A DNA stretch of 36,007 bases from the NCBI RefSeq assembly GCF_018917435.1, contig NZ_JAHLOQ010000032.1, forward strand, positions 1-36,007, in the 5' to 3' direction. Each line of letters begins with the position of its first letter. Positions within the stretch are counted from its first letter, which is position 1. The DNA comes from Intestinibacter bartlettii (lineage in GTDB: Bacteria > Bacillota > Clostridia > Peptostreptococcales > Peptostreptococcaceae). Below the pieces are notes generated by a model. That model was not told the origin of the DNA and did no database searches. It saw only the letters and a list, made by a program, of their open reading frames with translations. Shown here one piece after another: positions 17,518-25,728 of the stretch. The translations under genes and the position numbers were made by a program.

Positions 17518-17546
17518 TTGACATATCTATCATAAGATATTAAAAT
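17518..17546 (+). promoter_or_regulatory. Consensus sigma-A promoter of the raiA-type RNA
   Basis: TTGACA (17518-17523), 17-base spacer, TAAAAT (17541-17546). The expected start, near 17553, is at the 5' edge of the RNA closing stem. Bases 17421-17517 show nothing else. Confidence 0.85.
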
Positions 17547-17552
17547 ATATTA

Positions 17553-17780
17553 GTGATTATTCAGGTCTGTGGTTGAAAGTCCAGGCCAGTCGCAGGCAAA
17601 GGGATCCACGTAAGTCAACGCCAAAAGCGGGGTTGATGATCATGGTGCGGCTTAGAAGTAAGACCTACCGATAACCAAAAAAAATTCTAAATCGAGACGG
17701 CTAGTAGTGCGGCAAACCCAGAGCGAACGTCGCAGTAGGCGAGTGTGGGGTCAAAAACCAGGTCAGCTGAATAATTCATA
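17553..17780 (+). ncRNA. Structured non-coding RNA, probable raiA-motif RNA
   Basis: A GC-richer, non-coding island of about 225 bases in AT-rich surroundings, with its own promoter and terminator. The ends close by pairing ATTATTCAG (17556-17564) with CTGAATAAT (17767-17775). No long reading frame crosses it. The position directly after comFC, in the stretch that leads to hpf/raiA in other clostridia, is that of the raiA-motif RNA. That RNA is an abundant structured RNA of Firmicutes and Actinobacteria, linked in Clostridium acetobutylicum to sporulation and aggregation. Fragments such as TTGAAAGTCC and GGCAAACCCAGAGCGA recall RNase P, but the length and context argue against it. The identity comes from memory of context and form, not a covariance-model search. 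Confidence 0.72.
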
Positions 17781-17781
17781 T

Positions 17782-17806
17782 AAGTACCTATTTAAGGTAC
17801 TTTTTT
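17782..17806 (+). terminator. Terminator of the raiA-type RNA
   Basis: AAGTACCT (17782-17789) and AGGTACTT (17795-17802) with a five-base loop and six T from 17801. Confidence 0.92.
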
Positions 17807-17827
17807 GTTGCTTAAATTATACTACTC

Positions 17828-17876
17828 AGAGCTCCTTTATAAGTGGATTTGATTATGCCACTTGTATAGGAGCTCT
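17828..17876. repeat. Long isolated hairpin downstream of the RNA gene
   Basis: AGAGCTCCT (17828-17836) with AGGAGCTCT (17868-17876), and inside it AAGTGG (17841-17846) with CCACTT (17858-17863). A weak T-rich stretch, TTATTTTTAA, follows. It is not needed to end the RNA, which already has a terminator. It may be a remnant terminator left at a rearrangement. The following 17877-18160 is AT-rich and I see no gene in it. Confidence 0.6.
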
Positions 17877-18161
17877 TTATTTTTAATCTATTTAATTATC
17901 TTTTCAGTTGCATTATTTAAAATCTACATCATTTCAAATATACTAAAATTTTATATCTAGAATAACAAATATATTAATGGTCATTTATACTCATTTAAGT
18001 TGCTTATATTTTATAAATTATAATTAAAAATATAAATGTATTCAAAATAGAACTCTATATTTTAGTATACATAAAATTTCTTATCTAATTATTAGACATA
18101 TTTTTACACAGAAAATAGTAAGAAAAGTTAATGTGCTACACTATATAAATAAAAGTATATA

Positions 18162-18176
18162 TGAAAAACGTTTTCA
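18162..18176. promoter_or_regulatory. LacI/CcpA-type operator, upstream site
   Basis: TGAAAAACGTTTTCA contains the palindrome AAAACGTTTT and resembles a catabolite-responsive element with one extra A. It lies about 60 bases upstream of the rbs -35. It could be a cre site for CcpA or a distal RbsR site. Confidence 0.5.
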
Positions 18177-18222
18177 AAATAAAAATGATTCGAAAGAAAT
18201 GCCTAAAAACGCAAAAATAATG

Positions 18223-18251
18223 TTGACGATTTATATACTAGAGATTATAAT
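18223..18251 (+). promoter_or_regulatory. Sigma-A promoter of the rbs operon
   Basis: TTGACG (18223-18228), 17 bases, TATAAT (18246-18251). The expected start is near 18258, just before the operator. Because transcription starts here, the longer reading frame opening at 18133 cannot be the real rbsR start. Confidence 0.85.
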
Positions 18252-18264
18252 TAAATTAACAAAA

Positions 18265-18282
18265 TTTGAAACAGGTTTCAAA
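18265..18282. promoter_or_regulatory. Probable RbsR operator
   Basis: TTTGAAACAGGTTTCAAA has perfect eight-base arms around AG, the form of a LacI-family operator. It sits at about +8 from the predicted start, where bound repressor would block RNA polymerase. Confidence 0.75.
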
Positions 18283-18324
18283 CAAAGTCTCACTATTCTA
18301 AAACTTATCAAAGGGGAGAAAAAT

Positions 18325-19334
18325 ATGGCAAGTATTAGAGAGGTAGCAAAACTAGCAGGGGTTTCACCTGCAACAGTATCAAGAGTAATAAATGGAACCG
18401 CCAATGTTGATGAGGAAAAAAGACAAAGAGTTCTTAAGGTTATTGATGAAACGGGTTTCAAGCCAAACGAACTAGCAAGAGCTTTGTTTAAGCAATCATC
18501 AAAGATTATAGGGGTAATAGTACCAAACATTGAAAATCCATTTTTCAACGAATTAGCAAAGGCAATCGAAGAAGAAGCATATGAAAATGGATATAAGATA
18601 CTACTCTGCAATTCTAATAATAATGAAGAAAAAGAATTGATGAATATGCAGATGCTAAATCAATTAAAAGCAGATGGTCTTATAATGGTTACAAATAGTA
18701 ATAATACAGTTAAAAGATTAGAAGAAAATAGTTTCCCAGTAGTATTAGTAGATAGACAACTTTCAAGCATGAATGAAATTGCGATAGTAGAATCGGATAA
18801 CTATAAGGGTGGTAAAATAGCTACAAAAAGGGTGGTAAAATAGCTACAAAACATTTAATAGAATGTGGCTGCAAAAATATAGTTTGTATGAAAGGACCGC
18901 AACATATTTCAAGTGCAAATCAAAGATATTTAGGATATCAAGAAGTTTGTAAAGAATCTGGGATTGAAGAACAATACATAGAGTGCGGATATAGTTATGA
19001 ATCAGGATTAAAAAAAGCAGAAGAATTAATAACTAAATATCCTGACGTAGACGGAATTATAGCAAGTAATGATATGGTTGCAATTTCTGTTTATAAATCA
19101 CTCATACAAAAAGGATACCATATACCTGAAGATATTCAGATAATAGGATTTGATAATATAAGATTTGGTTGGCTATTTACACCAGAAATAACAACTATAG
19201 CTCAACCAACAAAAAAGATAGGAAAGAAAGCGGCACAACTTATTATCAATTATAGAAATGGACATAAAATAGAAAAGATAAATATATTTGATATAGAATT
19301 AATAGAACGTCAAACGACAAAACAGAGAGGATGA
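18325..19334 (+). pseudogene. rbsR: Ribose operon repressor, frameshifted by a 23-bp tandem duplication
   Basis: LacI-family repressor. The HTH SIREVAKLAGVSPATVSRVING is at residues 3-23, followed by a periplasmic-binding-protein-like ribose domain. ATG 18325 follows AAAGGGGAG and the proposed operator. The frame breaks at 18828: the 23 bases 18805-18827 are repeated perfectly at 18828-18850, adding 23 bases and giving a TAG stop at 18841-18843. The product would be 172 residues, with the DNA-binding domain and only half of the sensor domain. Deleting one copy restores a continuous 328-residue protein (NYKGGKIATKHLIECG across the join), the normal RbsR length. The 3' half (from 18851) shows no other damage, so the lesion is recent. 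The stop overlaps the rbsK ATG. Confidence 0.92.
18805..18850 (+). repeat. Perfect 23-bp tandem duplication inside rbsR
   Basis: Two identical adjacent copies, 18805-18827 and 18828-18850, beginning AAGGGTGGTA and ending GCTACAAA. The length is not a multiple of three, so it shifts the frame. Confidence 0.98.
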
Positions 19335-20224
19335 AAAACATGAAACTTGCAGTAGTAGGGAGCATTAACATAGATATGACTGTTACGTCAGAAAGAATAC
19401 CACTAAAAGGTGAAACATTAATGGGAGATAGCATTAGCTATATACCAGGAGGAAAAGGTGCAAACCAGGCAGTAGCAATGGCTAAACTTGGTGCAGAAGT
19501 AGAGATGTTTGGATGCGTTGGTGATGATGAGAACGGTAAAAAAATGATAGATAATATGAAAAACCACGGCATAAAAACAGATAATATAAAAATATTACAA
19601 GGTGTTCCAACTGGAATAGCGATGATTACAGTTGCAGAAAATGATAATACTATAATAGTTGTTCCAGGAGCTAATGGCAAAGTGGACAAAGATTATATTG
19701 ATAGTATAAAAGATGAATTAAAAAATTATGATATGGTAGTACTTCAACATGAAATACCACTAGAAACAGTACATTATACAGTTGAGTTCTGCTCAGAAAA
19801 TAATATACCAGTTATATTAAATCCAGCTCCAGCAGCAGAAGTTCCAATGGAAGTTGTAGAAAAGGTAACTTATTTAACACCTAATGAACATGAAGCAGTA
19901 CTAATCTTTGGAAAAGAACTTACAACAGAAGAACTTCTTAAAAAATATCCAGAAAAATTATTAATAACTCAAGGATCAAGAGGAGTTTCTACATGTTTAA
20001 AAAATGGTGAAATATTAAATGTACCAGCAAGACCAGCAAAAGTAGCTGATACAACAGGAGCAGGAGATACATTAAACGGTGCATTTTCTGTACAAATTGC
20101 AAACGGAGCAGATATAAAAACTGCATTAACTTTTGCAAATACAGCAGCTAGTTTATCTACAGAAAAATTCGGCGCACAAACAGGAATGCCAACAGTAAGT
20201 GAAGTAGAAAAAGAGTTACAGTAA
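19331..20224 (+). CDS. rbsK: Ribokinase
   Basis: Phosphorylates ribose to ribose-5-phosphate with ATP, in the PfkB carbohydrate kinase family. The first PfkB signature PGGKGANQA is at 39-47. The anion-hole motif and catalytic base are in DTTGAGDTLNGAF (Asp246). Its 297 residues are normal. The ATG at 19331 overlaps the rbsR stop as ATGA, so translation was probably coupled to rbsR. The rbsR frameshift may therefore lower its translation. GAGAGG lies just upstream. An internal ATG at 19340 (MKLAVVG) is an alternative start. Confidence 0.96.
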   Translation: MKNMKLAVVGSINIDMTVTSERIPLKGETLMGDSISYIPGGKGANQAVAMAKLGAEVEMFGCVGDDENGKKMIDNMKNHGIKTDNIKILQGVPTGIAMITVAENDNTIIVVPGANGKVDKDYIDSIKDELKNYDMVVLQHEIPLETVHYTVEFCSENNIPVILNPAPAAEVPMEVVEKVTYLTPNEHEAVLIFGKELTTEELLKKYPEKLLITQGSRGVSTCLKNGEILNVPARPAKVADTTGAGDTLNGAFSVQIANGADIKTALTFANTAASLSTEKFGAQTGMPTVSEVEKELQ

Positions 20225-20255
20225 AAATAAAGCAAAAGTTGAGGAGAAAATATCA

Positions 20256-20657
20256 ATGAAAAGACATGGAATTTTAAATAGTGATATATCAAGAGTACTT
20301 TCATATATGGGACATACAGATCGTATATGTGTAGGAGATTGCGGTCTTCCAATACCAGATGAAACAGAAAGGATTGATTTAGCAGTTAAATTCGGAGTAC
20401 CAACTTTTATGGATGTTTTAAAAGAAGTTGGTAACGATATGAAAATAGAAAAAATAATCTTAGCAGAAGAAATAAAAGAAAACAATCCAAAAGTTTTAGC
20501 TGAAATAAATGAATATTTTGCAGGACAAGAAATAGAAGTAGAATTCGTTTCTCATGTTGGATTAAAAGAAATGACAAAGGAATGTAAAGCAGTAATACGT
20601 ACAGGAGAAACTACTCCTTATGCGAACATAATTTTACAATCAGGATGTATTTTTTAA
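20256..20657 (+). CDS. rbsD: D-ribose pyranase
   Basis: Converts beta-pyranose ribose to the furanose form that ribokinase uses. It acts as a cytosolic ring-shaped oligomer. The catalytic His20 is in YMGHTDRICVGDCGLPIP, the diagnostic N-terminal signature. The C-terminal RTGETTPYANIILQSGCIF carries the conserved Tyr-Ala-Asn. At 133 residues it is the usual size. GAGGAG precedes the ATG. It lies between rbsK and rbsA in the usual rbs order. Confidence 0.97.
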   Translation: MKRHGILNSDISRVLSYMGHTDRICVGDCGLPIPDETERIDLAVKFGVPTFMDVLKEVGNDMKIEKIILAEEIKENNPKVLAEINEYFAGQEIEVEFVSHVGLKEMTKECKAVIRTGETTPYANIILQSGCIF

Positions 20658-20678
20658 TAAAAATAAGGAGGTAGAGAT

Positions 20679-22172
20679 ATGCAAATTGAAATGCGTGGAA
20701 TCGATAAGTCATTTGGTGGCAATGCAGTTTTAAAAGGTGCAGGCTTTTTATTAGATGATGGCGAAGTTCATGCTCTTATGGGAGAGAATGGTGCAGGAAA
20801 ATCGACTTTGATGAAGATTCTAACAGGTGTTTACACTAAGGATGCTGGGCAAGTTATAGTAGATGGAAAAGAAGTTTGTTATAACAATCCACAAGAGGCA
20901 GAAAAGGCAGGAATAGTATTTATTCACCAAGAGTTAAATGTATTATTTGATTTAACAGTTGAAGAAAATATGTTTTTAGGCAAAGAAATAAAAAAAGCAT
21001 TTGGAATATGTGATAGAAAAGCCATGAGAAAAAGAGTGCAAGAAATCCTAGACATGCTTGGCGTTGATATAGACCCAACTCAAAGAATGGATGAACTATC
21101 TATAGGGCAACAACAAATGATCGAAATAGCAAAAGCTCTTATGGTAGATGCAAAAGTAATAATCATGGATGAGCCAACAGCTGCATTAACTCAAAGTGAA
21201 ACAGAAGTATTATTCAAAGTAGTAAATTCACTTAGAAAAAAAGGCGTTTCAATAGTTTATATATCTCACCGTATGGAAGAAATATTTGAATTATGTGATC
21301 GTATAACAATTCTTAGAGATGGTACTTATATAGATACTAAAAGAATTGCAGACATCGATATGAATGACATAGTTAAAATGATGATAGGTAGAGAAATTGG
21401 AGAAAGATACCCAGCAAGAAATGCGAAAATAGGAGATGTAGCATTTGAAGTTAAAAACTTAAACTGCCAAGGAGCATTTGAAAATGTATCTTTTGATGTT
21501 CGTGCAGGAGAAGTTTTAGGTGTATCAGGACTTATGGGAGCAGGAAGAACGGAAATAATGCAAGCTATTTTCGGTAACATGCCTCATGTAACAGGTCAAA
21601 TATTCTTAGATGGAAAAGAAATAAAAAATAAAAATCCACAACAAGCAATAGAAAACGGAATAGGATTTATAACTGAAGATAGAAAAGTTGAAGGTTTAAT
21701 GTTAGAAGAAAGTATAATGAAAAATATTTCTTTAGCTAACCTTGGAAGAATCTCTAAAAATGGAGTTATAAATAAGAAAAAAGAACAAGAACTTGTTAAT
21801 AAAGGAATAGAAGAATTAAAAATAAGATGCTTTGGACCGCAGCATGAATGTAACAATTTAAGTGGTGGGAATCAGCAAAAAGTAGTATTTGCAAAATGGA
21901 TTTACACTAATCCAAAAGTTTTAATCCTAGATGAGCCTACAAGAGGTGTTGATATAGGAGCGAAGAAAGAAATTTACAACATAATTAATGAACTTGCAGC
22001 AAAAGGCGTTGCGATAATTATGGTCTCATCTGAACTACCAGAAGTTTTAGGAATGTCTGACAGAGTTATGGTAGTAAGAGAAGGCGAAGTAAGAGGAATT
22101 TTAAACAAAGAAGAAGCAAACCAAGAAAGTATCATGACTTTAGCAACAGGAGGAGAACTAAATGGAAAATAA
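20679..22172 (+). CDS. rbsA: Ribose ABC transporter ATP-binding protein
   Basis: Double ATPase that powers ribose import through RbsC. The first nucleotide-binding domain has Walker [10 protein letters not shown] at 35-43, signature [13 protein letters not shown] and Walker [12 protein letters not shown]. The second has an atypical P-loop region, GLMGAGRTE, as is normal for this family. It also has signature [14 protein letters not shown] and Walker [13 protein letters not shown]. Its 497 residues match known RbsA. AAGGAGG precedes the ATG. It overlaps rbsC by 11 bases, so the two are translated together. Confidence 0.96.
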   Translation: MQIEMRGIDKSFGGNAVLKGAGFLLDDGEVHALMGENGAGKSTLMKILTGVYTKDAGQVIVDGKEVCYNNPQEAEKAGIVFIHQELNVLFDLTVEENMFLGKEIKKAFGICDRKAMRKRVQEILDMLGVDIDPTQRMDELSIGQQQMIEIAKALMVDAKVIIMDEPTAALTQSETEVLFKVVNSLRKKGVSIVYISHRMEEIFELCDRITILRDGTYIDTKRIADIDMNDIVKMMIGREIGERYPARNAKIGDVAFEVKNLNCQGAFENVSFDVRAGEVLGVSGLMGAGRTEIMQAIFGNMPHVTGQIFLDGKEIKNKNPQQAIENGIGFITEDRKVEGLMLEESIMKNISLANLGRISKNGVINKKKEQELVNKGIEELKIRCFGPQHECNNLSGGNQQKVVFAKWIYTNPKVLILDEPTRGVDIGAKKEIYNIINELAAKGVAIIMVSSELPEVLGMSDRVMVVREGEVRGILNKEEANQESIMTLATGGELNGK

Positions 22173-23097
22173 GAAAGTAATGAATCGTATACAAGATTTA
22201 GGTGCGGTAATTGCATTAATTCTTTTAGTAGCAGTAATAAGTATAATAAGTCCAGAGTTTAGAACAGTAAAGAACTTCTTATCTTTACTTAGACAATCTT
22301 CAATAAATGGACTAATTGCATTTGGTATGACTTGCGTTATCTTAACTGGCGGAATCGATTTATCAGTAGGTTCGGTATTGGCGCTTACAACAGCAATTTG
22401 TGCTAGTTTAATAGCTAATGGAACACCAGTGGCAATCGCAATGATAGTAGCATTAGTACTAGGTGTAGTATTTGGTATGATAAGTGGTATATTTGTAACA
22501 AAAGGACGTTTACAACCATTTATTGCAACACTAATAACAATGACAGTATTCAGAGGATTAACAATGATCTTCATGGATGGTAAACCAATCTCTAACTTAG
22601 GAGATAGTTATTTATTAAAATTCGTAGGAAAAGGGCTTATATTAAATATCCCATTCCCAGTAATAATGTTTATCTTAATCTTTATAGCATTTATGTTCTT
22701 ATTAGAAAGAACAACATTTGGACGTAAGATATATGCAACAGGTAGTAATGAAAAATCTGCAAAATTAGCAGGTATCAATATAGACCGTACTAAAATAGCA
22801 GCATATGCAATCTCAGGATTAATGGCAGCTATGTCAGGTTTAATACTTTTATCTCGTTTAAGTTCAGCACAACCAACACTAGGTAGCGGATATGAACTAG
22901 ATGCAATCGCAGCAGTTGCACTTGGTGGAGTTAGTATGAACGGTGGTAGAGGTAGAATATGGGGAACATTCGTAGGTGTTCTAATAATAGCAGTATTAAA
23001 TAACGGACTAAACATATTAGGAGTATCTTCTTATTACCAAGATGTTGTAAAAGGTTTAGTTATATTAATAGCAGTTTTATCAGACCGTAAACGTTAA
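22162..23097 (+). CDS. rbsC: Ribose ABC transporter permease
   Basis: Integral membrane channel of the ribose importer. Its 311 residues form a series of hydrophobic helices. The hallmark motif [14 protein letters not shown] is near residues 64-77, and [20 protein letters not shown] forms the cytoplasmic coupling region. Later [15 protein letters not shown] is conserved in the family. The start lies within the end of rbsA, with GGAGGAG as its ribosome binding site, and pairs with the RbsA ATPase. Confidence 0.95.
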   Translation: MENKKVMNRIQDLGAVIALILLVAVISIISPEFRTVKNFLSLLRQSSINGLIAFGMTCVILTGGIDLSVGSVLALTTAICASLIANGTPVAIAMIVALVLGVVFGMISGIFVTKGRLQPFIATLITMTVFRGLTMIFMDGKPISNLGDSYLLKFVGKGLILNIPFPVIMFILIFIAFMFLLERTTFGRKIYATGSNEKSAKLAGINIDRTKIAAYAISGLMAAMSGLILLSRLSSAQPTLGSGYELDAIAAVALGGVSMNGGRGRIWGTFVGVLIIAVLNNGLNILGVSSYYQDVVKGLVILIAVLSDRKR

Positions 23098-23150
23098 TTA
23101 ATAATAGTAAAAACTATTCTAAAAGTAACATAACTATAGGAGGTAGAATC

Positions 23151-24056
23151 ATGAAACTTAAAAAGATAGTTGCTCTTGTATCATCAGCAATATTAGCATT
23201 TTCTTTAGTAGGATGCAGTATTGAAGGTGAAGAATCATCAGGAGAAAGTACAGGAAACGGTAGTATAGGATTTTCAGTATCAACATTAAATAACCCATTC
23301 TTCGTAACATTAAGTCAAGGTGCGAAAGATAAGGCAAAAGAACAAGGTGTTGATTTAATAGTAGTAGATGCTGGCGACGATGCAGCAAAACAAACAAGTG
23401 ATATAGAAGATTTAATTTCAAAAAATATAAGTGTTTTAATAGTAAACCCAGTTGACTCTGATGCAGTTGCACCAGCAGTAAAAGATGCAATAGCAAAAGG
23501 TATAAAAGTTATTTCAGTAGACCGTGGAGTTAATGGTGTAGATGTAGATTGTGCAATAGCATCTGATAATGTTGAAGGTGCTAAAATGGCAACAGAATAT
23601 TTAGTAAGTTTAATTGGTAAAGATGCAAAAGTAGTAGAACTAGAAGGGACTTCAGGTGCTAGTGCTACAATAGATAGAGGAGCAGGATTCCACGAAGTAG
23701 CAGATAAACAATTAAATGTTGTATCAAAACAAACTGCAAACTTCAACCGTTCTGAAGGAATGACAGTTATGGAAAATATGCTTCAATCTAACTCAGATAT
23801 AAAAGGTGTATTCGCCCATAATGACGAAATGGCACTTGGAGCAGTAGAAGCTATAGGAAGCAGAAATATTGCAGTTGTTGGATTTGACTCAACAGATGAT
23901 GCTTTAGCAGCAATTAAAAAAGGTAAAATGGTAGCAACAGTTGCTCAAAAACCAGATTTAATGGGAGCAACAGCAGTAGAGACAGCAGTTAAAATCATAA
24001 ACGGTGAAACTGTTGAAAAAACTATACCAGTTGAAGTTGAATTAGTAACAAAATAA
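23151..24056 (+). CDS. rbsB: Ribose-binding lipoprotein
   Basis: Extracellular sugar-binding protein that delivers ribose to RbsC. The lipoprotein signal peptide ends at the lipobox LVGC, with Cys22 as the anchor. A Ser/Gly/Glu-rich linker follows. The type I periplasmic-binding fold then starts at IGFSVSTLNNPFFVTLSQGA, typical of ribose binders. VFAHNDEMALGAVEAI and AVVGFDSTDDALAAI are family signatures. Its 301 residues are normal. AGGAGG precedes the ATG. It is the last gene of the operon and is followed by a terminator. Confidence 0.96.
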   Translation: MKLKKIVALVSSAILAFSLVGCSIEGEESSGESTGNGSIGFSVSTLNNPFFVTLSQGAKDKAKEQGVDLIVVDAGDDAAKQTSDIEDLISKNISVLIVNPVDSDAVAPAVKDAIAKGIKVISVDRGVNGVDVDCAIASDNVEGAKMATEYLVSLIGKDAKVVELEGTSGASATIDRGAGFHEVADKQLNVVSKQTANFNRSEGMTVMENMLQSNSDIKGVFAHNDEMALGAVEAIGSRNIAVVGFDSTDDALAAIKKGKMVATVAQKPDLMGATAVETAVKIINGETVEKTIPVEVELVTK

Positions 24057-24071
24057 TTTGATAGATTTAAG

Positions 24072-24104
24072 AAAAAAGTAGGAGCATATGCCCCTACTTT
24101 TTTC
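24072..24104. terminator. Bidirectional terminator between rbsB and the acetyltransferase
   Basis: AAAAAAGTAGG (24072-24082) and CCTACTTTTTT (24093-24103), with a GCATATGC palindrome in the loop. A and T runs on both sides suit the two convergent genes. Confidence 0.9.
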
Positions 24105-24113
24105 TGTTCAAAT

Positions 24114-24716
24114 TTATAAAACTCTAAAATCTTCTGTTAAATTTATTCTATCTTCTTCAGTTATAGGACGTAAAACACGACATGGGTTTCCAGCAGCGAC
24201 AACACCGGCTGGGATATCTTTTGTTACTACACTTCCGCCGCCGATTACAGTACCAGCTCCAATTGTAACGCCACCAAAGACTGTACAATTAGCTCCAATC
24301 CAAACATCATTTTCGATAGTTATAGGTTTAGATGTAGAAATACCTTCAACAATACGTTCAGAAGGATAAATAGGATGCCCTGCACAAGAAAGACAAGTAC
24401 CAGGCCCAATAAATGCATTTTCACCGATATTAATTGGAGAAGTATCAAGCATAACACAATTGTAATTTATAAGAGTAAATCCATGTGTGTGAATATTAAA
24501 ACCATAGTCACACTTGAAGTTTGGCTCGATAAAAGTCATAGGACTACAAGTTCCAAATAATTTTTGTAAAATACTAGAGCGTTTTTCACCTTCATCAGGC
24601 CTTGTATTATTGAACTCCCATAATAAATTTTGAGCATTTGTTTTTAACGAAGGATCCATAGCAAAATGCTTTGCATAATAACCTTTTTTATTTTCTATCA
24701 TTTCTTTAGTTATCAT
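24114..24716 (-). CDS. Maltose/galactoside-type O-acetyltransferase
   Basis: Left-handed beta-helix acetyltransferase using acetyl-CoA, of the Maa/LacA/NodL group. The N-terminal maltose acetyltransferase segment covers about 1-55. Hexapeptide repeats follow (INIGENAFIGPG, ITIENDVWIGANCTVFGGVTIGAG). The catalytic histidine is in CAGHPIYPSER, near residue 115. The tail GNPCRVLRPITEED is standard. Its 200 residues fit the group. On the minus strand AAGGAG precedes the ATG. It converges on the rbs operon. The true sugar acceptor cannot be told from sequence, so I leave the symbol empty (maa is a common label). Confidence 0.9.
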   Translation of the reverse strand: MITKEMIENKKGYYAKHFAMDPSLKTNAQNLLWEFNNTRPDEGEKRSSILQKLFGTCSPMTFIEPNFKCDYGFNIHTHGFTLINYNCVMLDTSPINIGENAFIGPGTCLSCAGHPIYPSERIVEGISTSKPITIENDVWIGANCTVFGGVTIGAGTVIGGGSVVTKDIPAGVVAAGNPCRVLRPITEEDRINLTEDFRVL

Positions 24717-24815
24717 TATTTAAACTCCTTTTTATATTATTTTTCGTTATTTATATATTTTAAGATATATAAGCTATTTTGTTTAGGTAAAATTTAAAAA
24801 TATAAAAATCAACCT

Positions 24816-24849
24816 AACAAAAGTGTAATAAAATCTTATACCTTTTGTT
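24816..24849. promoter_or_regulatory. Inverted repeat upstream of the bce-type genes
   Basis: AACAAAAG (24816-24823) and CTTTTGTT (24842-24849) are perfect inverted repeats 18 bases apart, in the 214-base gap between divergent genes. It is a candidate operator for the response regulator encoded downstream. I find no convincing -35/-10 pair beside it. Confidence 0.35.
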
Positions 24850-24930
24850 GATACAATAATTATAAGTTAACTAATAAAAATAATTAAATTTAAGATCTTA
24901 AATCCTAAGTGAAAATAAGAGGTGGATTTT

Positions 24931-25698
24931 ATGCAAAGTATTTTAAAAATAGAGAATCTGAAAAAATACTATGGAACAAAAAATAATATAACAAAGGCAA
25001 TAGATAATATTTCATTCTCAGTAAATGAAGGCGAATTTGTGGGAATTATGGGGGCTAGCGGAAGCGGAAAGACTACACTTTTAAACTGTATTTCTACGAT
25101 AGATACAGTTACAGCCGGTAAAATTATGATTAATGGCAATGATATAACAGAAATAAAGGACAGAGATATAGCATCATTTAGAAGAAATAATTTGGGATTT
25201 GTATTCCAAGATTTTAATTTACTAGACACTTTGACAATAGCTGAAAATATATCACTTTCACTTATTATAAATAAAAAGAATGAAAATAAAATAGATGAAA
25301 TGGTAAATGAGATAGCAAAAAGATTGGGCATTGAAGGTATACTAGATAAATTCCCATATGAGGTTTCAGGTGGACAGAAACAAAGATGTGCGTGTGCTAG
25401 GGCATTGATAAATAATCCAAAATTAATTTTGGCAGATGAGCCAACAGGTGCACTTGATTCAAAAAGTTCTAGAATGTTACTTGAAACAATGGATGAAATA
25501 AATAAAAAGTTAAATGCAACAATATTGATGGTAACGCATGATGCTTTTAGTGCGAGTTTTTGTCAGAGAATATTGTTTTTGAAAGACGGAAATATATTCA
25601 CAGAGATTTTAAAAGGTTCAAAAACTAGAAAAGAATTTTTCAATGAAATATTAGATATACTAACACTTCTTGGGGGTGATGTTCAAGATGTTAAATAA
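24931..25698 (+). CDS. BceA-type ABC transporter ATPase
   Basis: ATPase of an antimicrobial-peptide detoxification and sensing transporter (peptide-7 exporter group, BceAB/VraDE/PsdAB). From ATG 24931, Walker A is GASGSGKTT (41-49), Q-loop Gln93, signature VSGGQ (145-149), Walker B LILADE (165-170) and H-loop His203. I chose ATG 24931 (255 residues) because AGAGGTGG lies just upstream. An in-frame GTG at 24922 is inside that site. The permease starts 30 bases downstream, and a two-component system follows the permease, the typical Bce module. The substrate is unknown; bacitracin, lantibiotics or host defence peptides are usual for the group. Confidence 0.93.
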   Translation: MQSILKIENLKKYYGTKNNITKAIDNISFSVNEGEFVGIMGASGSGKTTLLNCISTIDTVTAGKIMINGNDITEIKDRDIASFRRNNLGFVFQDFNLLDTLTIAENISLSLIINKKNENKIDEMVNEIAKRLGIEGILDKFPYEVSGGQKQRCACARALINNPKLILADEPTGALDSKSSRMLLETMDEINKKLNATILMVTHDAFSASFCQRILFLKDGNIFTEILKGSKTRKEFFNEILDILTLLGGDVQDVK

Positions 25699-25728
25699 AT
25701 TGAACACCCTAAAAGGAAGTGATGAAAA

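Noticed and set aside
17553-17780. RNase P RNA (rnpB)
   Set aside because: A few short motifs are similar, but the RNA is only about 225 bases, far shorter than bacterial RNase P RNA, lacks its other conserved regions as far as I can see, and sits in the raiA-motif context after comFC.
18133-18843. A longer rbsR start at 18133 (236 residues)
   Set aside because: The promoter (18223-18251) and operator (18265-18282) lie inside that extension, and ATG 18325 has a good ribosome binding site and begins the canonical LacI HTH.
18888-19334. A separate small sugar-binding regulator gene of 148 residues
   Set aside because: It is the C-terminal half of RbsR, out of frame because of the 23-bp duplication, with no ribosome binding site at 18888.
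23158-23496. Leucine-rich minus-strand reading frame inside rbsB
   Set aside because: It lies wholly antisense to the binding protein gene and shows only composition-driven leucine runs.
24088-24560. Plus-strand reading frames over the acetyltransferase
   Set aside because: They are antisense shadows of a well-conserved minus-strand gene with hexapeptide repeats, and lack ribosome binding sites.
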